64,000 nucleotides of DNA, from contig CAWBUD010000002.1 of the NCBI GenBank assembly GCA_963791945.1, positions 2,418,001-2,482,000 of the forward strand, read 5' to 3'. The notes beneath the pieces were generated by a model. The model had not been told where the DNA came from and made no database searches. It worked only from the letters and a program-made list of their open reading frames with translations. The stretch is from PALSA-1003 sp963791945. Lineage in GTDB: Bacteria; Pseudomonadota; Gammaproteobacteria; Burkholderiales; Casimicrobiaceae. Below are positions 61,787-64,000 of the stretch, piece by piece. A program made the position numbers and the translations under genes. Each line of letters begins with the position of its first letter. Positions within the stretch are counted from its first letter, which is position 1.

Positions 61787-62413
61787 TTAGCGGAATTTCG
61801 CCAGTTCGGGATCCTCAATGGGCTGCGCCGGAAGCCCCGTGATCTCTGGCAGTTCTGACAGGCGCGGCACACCAACTTTGAATCGCGCCTTACCGTCACG
61901 GTCCTTCCAAGCCAGTGCGGGGGTCCCTGGTGCGCCGAACTTCCGCATCAGTTGCGTGTTAGCTTGGAGTTGCGGTACAAGCGTCCTCGGAACCTTGTCC
62001 ATTGGCTGAATGCCACCGTCGAACCGCGCAGCGTTGTAGCCGATTTCGTTCACGCGCATCGCGGCGATTCGGTCTGAGGCCTGCATGATTGCCGCTGCGC
62101 GGCCCACTGAGCTTGGCTGCTGATAGGCGACCGGCAGCCAGCGAACTTGGAGGCCCACTGTCTCATACGGCTGGAGGGCCTTCCAAGTGAGCTGGCAGTA
62201 GAAGCAATTGGCGTCAAAGAATACATACAGGACGCGCTTCGGCTCCTTCGTACCTTCCTGCACGACATCCGTCTTTTCAAGCTGGGCGAACAGTATCTGG
62301 TACTCAGGCTTCCGAGTATCTCTGGTCGTGGACGTGTCGACTGCACGTGCGACCGTAGAGACGAGGATAAGCACGGTAACCAGGGCCAAACCGGCGCGAA
62401 TCAGCCTATCCAT
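61787..62413 (-). CDS. Periplasmic DsbG/DsbC-like thiol:disulfide protein
   Basis: 208 residues. Signal peptide LIRAGLALVTVLILVSTVAR ending at ARA. Thioredoxin-like active site FFDANCFYCQLTWKAL (CFYC instead of CPYC or CGYC) and a cis-proline in FGAPGTPALAWKD. The N-terminal dimerisation domain of DsbG is nearly absent, so it may act as a monomer. Proteins of this type are frequent on integrative elements. It is on the opposite strand to the sulfur module, with lower GC content than its surroundings, suggesting separate acquisition. Confidence 0.82.
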   Translation of the reverse strand: MDRLIRAGLALVTVLILVSTVARAVDTSTTRDTRKPEYQILFAQLEKTDVVQEGTKEPKRVLYVFFDANCFYCQLTWKALQPYETVGLQVRWLPVAYQQPSSVGRAAAIMQASDRIAAMRVNEIGYNAARFDGGIQPMDKVPRTLVPQLQANTQLMRKFGAPGTPALAWKDRDGKARFKVGVPRLSELPEITGLPAQPIEDPELAKFR

Positions 62414-62610
62414 ACCCTTCCATTCCGCCGCTTCGACGCCCGTTGGTCATGATCAATTGCGCGGCAAAAAAAGACTCTCTTCAGCCAGGCAAATAATACG
62501 CTCCCTCTTTGGGCCTGCCTGTGACCTTTGACGACGGCAGTGGTTCCAGCATCGCGAACCGTTGCCTGGCCGCGCTGCGGAACGAATCGTCGTCGTAGGT
62601 GCGCGCATCC
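62414..62610. other. Right boundary of the accessory segment
   Basis: 197 bases. The minus strand reads as about 40 residues (DARTYDDDSFRSAARQRFAM, then a stretch ending YYLPG-stop at 62481) in a different frame from the ThiE end, possibly a truncated gene tail. A weak FNR-like box TTGGT-CATG-ATCAA lies at 62443-62456, but it is too close to the dsbG-like start to act as an activator site. Confidence 0.4.
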
Positions 62611-63552
62611 TCAAGCGCGCCACGCGGCGCGGCGCAGCGCCACGCCATGCGCGCCGTGCTCGATCGCCGTGTCGAGATCGCCCGTCTCGAGGCCGCCCAG
62701 CGCATAGACGGGCAGAGGCGTCCCGCGCAGGAGCTCGCCGACGCGAGACCATCCGAGCGGCGGCGCCCCGGGATGAGACGGCGTCGCGGCCACCGGTCCC
62801 ACCACCGCGAAGTCGACGCCCAGCGTGGCGGCGTGCGCGAGCTCCGTTTGGTCGTGGCACGATGCACCACAGAGCAGACCCTCGGGACGCGCATCGGCGG
62901 CGAGGAGCGTCGCCGCGGGCCAGTGCACGCCCGCGCAGCCCAGCTCGCGTGCCAGCGCCGCATCGCCGTTGACGAGCACCCGGGCGCCCGCCGCCTGGGC
63001 CATCGGCAGGAAGCGTTGCGCGAACCGGCGTAGCCGCTCGAAGGGCCACGATTTCTCGCGCAGCTGGACGAGCTGCAGCCCGCCGGCCAGCGCGTAGCTC
63101 GCCCGCTCGAGAAAGCGCTCTTCGCCGAGCTCCTCGGCCATCGAGATGCCGTAGACGAGCGGCAGTTCGAGCGCGCGCAGAATCGTGGTATTCGCGGGCA
63201 GAAGCGGCTCGACGTCGAAAGCACCGGGCGTCTGCCACGCGATCGCCTGGCCGTCGCGGCCATGCGGCTCGCCGCGCCACGCGAAGACGCGGAAGAAGTG
63301 CAGCTCGACGTGCGCGTGGGGGTAGAGGTAGCGTTGCGTGAGCCACGGCGCGGCACGCGTGACTTCGATGCCGAGCTCCTCGTCGAGCTCGCGCGCGAGC
63401 GCCGCACGCATCGATTCGCCGGGCTCGGCCTTGCCGCCGGGAAATTCCCAGTATCCCGCGTACGGCGTGCCCGCCAGACGCCGCGCGAGCAACACGCAGC
63501 CGTCGGCTCGCAGCAGTACTGCGGCCGCAACAGGTACGATCGGCGCGCTCAA
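62611..63552 (-). CDS. Nudix hydrolase / thiamine-phosphate synthase-like fusion
   Basis: 313 residues from TTG at 63552, whose TTGA overlaps the stop of the upstream ATPase gene. N-terminal MutT domain (about 1-130): Nudix box GGKAEPGESMRAALARELDEELGIE with all acidic residues. C-terminal ThiE-like domain (about 135-313): LQLVQLREKSWP, VLVNGDAALARELGCAGVHW, FAVVGPVAATPSHPGAPPLG, PVYALGGLETGDLDTAIEHG. Betaproteobacteria often fuse these; the role is probably 8-oxo-dGTP cleanup, while the ThiE-like half may or may not be catalytic. Confidence 0.9.
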   Translation of the reverse strand: MSAPIVPVAAAVLLRADGCVLLARRLAGTPYAGYWEFPGGKAEPGESMRAALARELDEELGIEVTRAAPWLTQRYLYPHAHVELHFFRVFAWRGEPHGRDGQAIAWQTPGAFDVEPLLPANTTILRALELPLVYGISMAEELGEERFLERASYALAGGLQLVQLREKSWPFERLRRFAQRFLPMAQAAGARVLVNGDAALARELGCAGVHWPAATLLAADARPEGLLCGASCHDQTELAHAATLGVDFAVVGPVAATPSHPGAPPLGWSRVGELLRGTPLPVYALGGLETGDLDTAIEHGAHGVALRRAAWRA

Positions 63553-64000
63553 CGCTCGGCGCGCTTCAAGGCGCGCGCGCCGGCATGCGCCCGCGCGAAC
63601 TGCCACGCTACGCGCCCGCTGCGTGATCCGCGCTGCAGGGCGAACTGGATCGCTTCCCGGTGCAGCGCCTCCTGGGCCGCGGCGTCGCGAGGCAGCTCCA
63701 CGTCGTGAGCGCGCAGCCACCGATCGACGGCCGTCAGGTAGTCGTCCTGGCTGAACGGGTAGAACGAGATCCACAAGCCGAAGCGCTCGGAGAGCGAGAT
63801 CTTCTCCTCGACCGATTCGCTCGCGTGCACTTCCTCGCCGACGTGGCGTGTTTCCAGGTTCTCCGCGAAGTATTCGGGCAGCAAGTGCCTGCGGTTCGAC
63901 GTGGCGTAGATGAGCACGTTGACCGAGGGCGCGGCGATGCTGCCGTCGAGCATCACCTTCAGCGCCTTGTAGCCCGGCTCGCTCGCGTCGAACGAAAGGT
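63549..64000 (-). CDS. ATP-binding protein, DUF815 family (3' part)
   Basis: Cut by the right edge of the window; about 150 C-terminal residues are visible. SFDASEPGYKALKVMLDGSI, VLIYATSNRRHLLPEYFAEN and SLSERFGLWISFYPFSQDDYL are hallmark DUF815 segments of a AAA-like P-loop ATPase; the Walker A lies outside. Function unknown. Its stop overlaps the Nudix start by four bases. In related genomes the order ATPase-Nudix/ThiE-yacG-zapD is common. Confidence 0.9.
   Translation of the reverse strand, partial: LSFDASEPGYKALKVMLDGSIAAPSVNVLIYATSNRRHLLPEYFAENLETRHVGEEVHASESVEEKISLSERFGLWISFYPFSQDDYLTAVDRWLRAHDVELPRDAAAQEALHREAIQFALQRGSRSGRVAWQFARAHAGARALKRAER

Larger units (their letters stand above)
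58419..62610. mobile_element. Accessory segment between zapD and the Nudix gene (decayed island)
   Basis: About 4.2 kb interrupting a usually tight zapD-yacG-Nudix neighbourhood. It begins with a truncated tyrosine integrase, carries a four-gene sulfur module and a DsbG-like gene, and ends in noncoding DNA with short protein-like remnants. Parts look less GC-rich and use rarer codons than the flanks (notably 61.8-62.4 kb). No matching direct repeats at the two ends were found, so the ends are inferred from gene order. Confidence 0.6.

Noticed and set aside
62443..62456. FNR-like box TTGGT-CATG-ATCAA before the dsbG-like gene
   Set aside because: One half-site is weaker, and a class II position would put the transcription start just inside the coding region.

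Overview
The window is GC-rich bacterial chromosome, most likely from a betaproteobacterium. Diagnostic blocks are the macromolecular-synthesis operon (rpsU-yqeY-dnaG-rpoD), rpsP-rimM-trmD-rplS, the divergent rsmI / lpoA-yraN-SIS-BON block, and pilBCD-coaE-zapD. No species can be named from sequence alone.

Layout. 0-3.8 kb: arginine succinyltransferase catabolism (astC-astA-astB; astD and astE are not here). 3.8-6.5 kb: a compact sulfatase-fold enzyme and an MFS exporter. 6.5-12.5 kb: gpx followed by three tandem paralogous peptide-type ABC substrate-binding proteins, with no permease or ATPase. 12.6-19.4 kb: a 5-oxoprolinase facing a TRAP transporter (dctP-dctQ-dctM). 19.4-22.6 kb: xerD, folB, plsY, tsaD. 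22.7-28.9 kb: an IS element inserted between tsaD and rpsU, then yqeY, dnaG and rpoD. 29-37.8 kb: a Pat-like GNAT protein, a CAU-anticodon tRNA and an RND efflux operon. 38-39.3 kb: divergent hemerythrin and universal stress protein genes with two FNR-type boxes between them. 39.3-45.2 kb: rsmI, lpoA, yraN, SIS isomerase, BON lipoprotein, hldC, a TusA-like gene, thioredoxin and an AEC permease. 45.2-53 kb: a J-like/RDD membrane protein, the S16-L19 operon, ffh, a CcsA-like protein and a CNNM/CorC protein. 53-58.4 kb: pilB, pilC, pilD, coaE, zapD. 58.4-62.6 kb: an inserted accessory segment carrying a truncated integrase, a DsrE-TusA-SQR-like-DUF1641 sulfur module and a DsbG-like protein. 62.6-64 kb: a Nudix-ThiE fusion and the 3' part of an ATPase gene.

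Three things stand out. First, seven copies of a dispersed palindromic element (two related families) lie in the first 17.6 kb. I saw no clear copy after that. One copy is translated in frame inside the 5-oxoprolinase, and one exactly fills the gap between two substrate-binding protein genes. Second, the IS transposase frame has no stop codon and runs in frame into ribosomal protein S21. Third, the sulfur module has a near-perfect FNR-type box centred 41.5 bases before a predicted start of transcription, and the divergent hemerythrin/USP pair has two more such boxes. This suggests one oxygen-responsive regulon linking sulfur handling and stress proteins. Motif calls were made by eye, and family assignments rest on recalled family signatures, not on searches.
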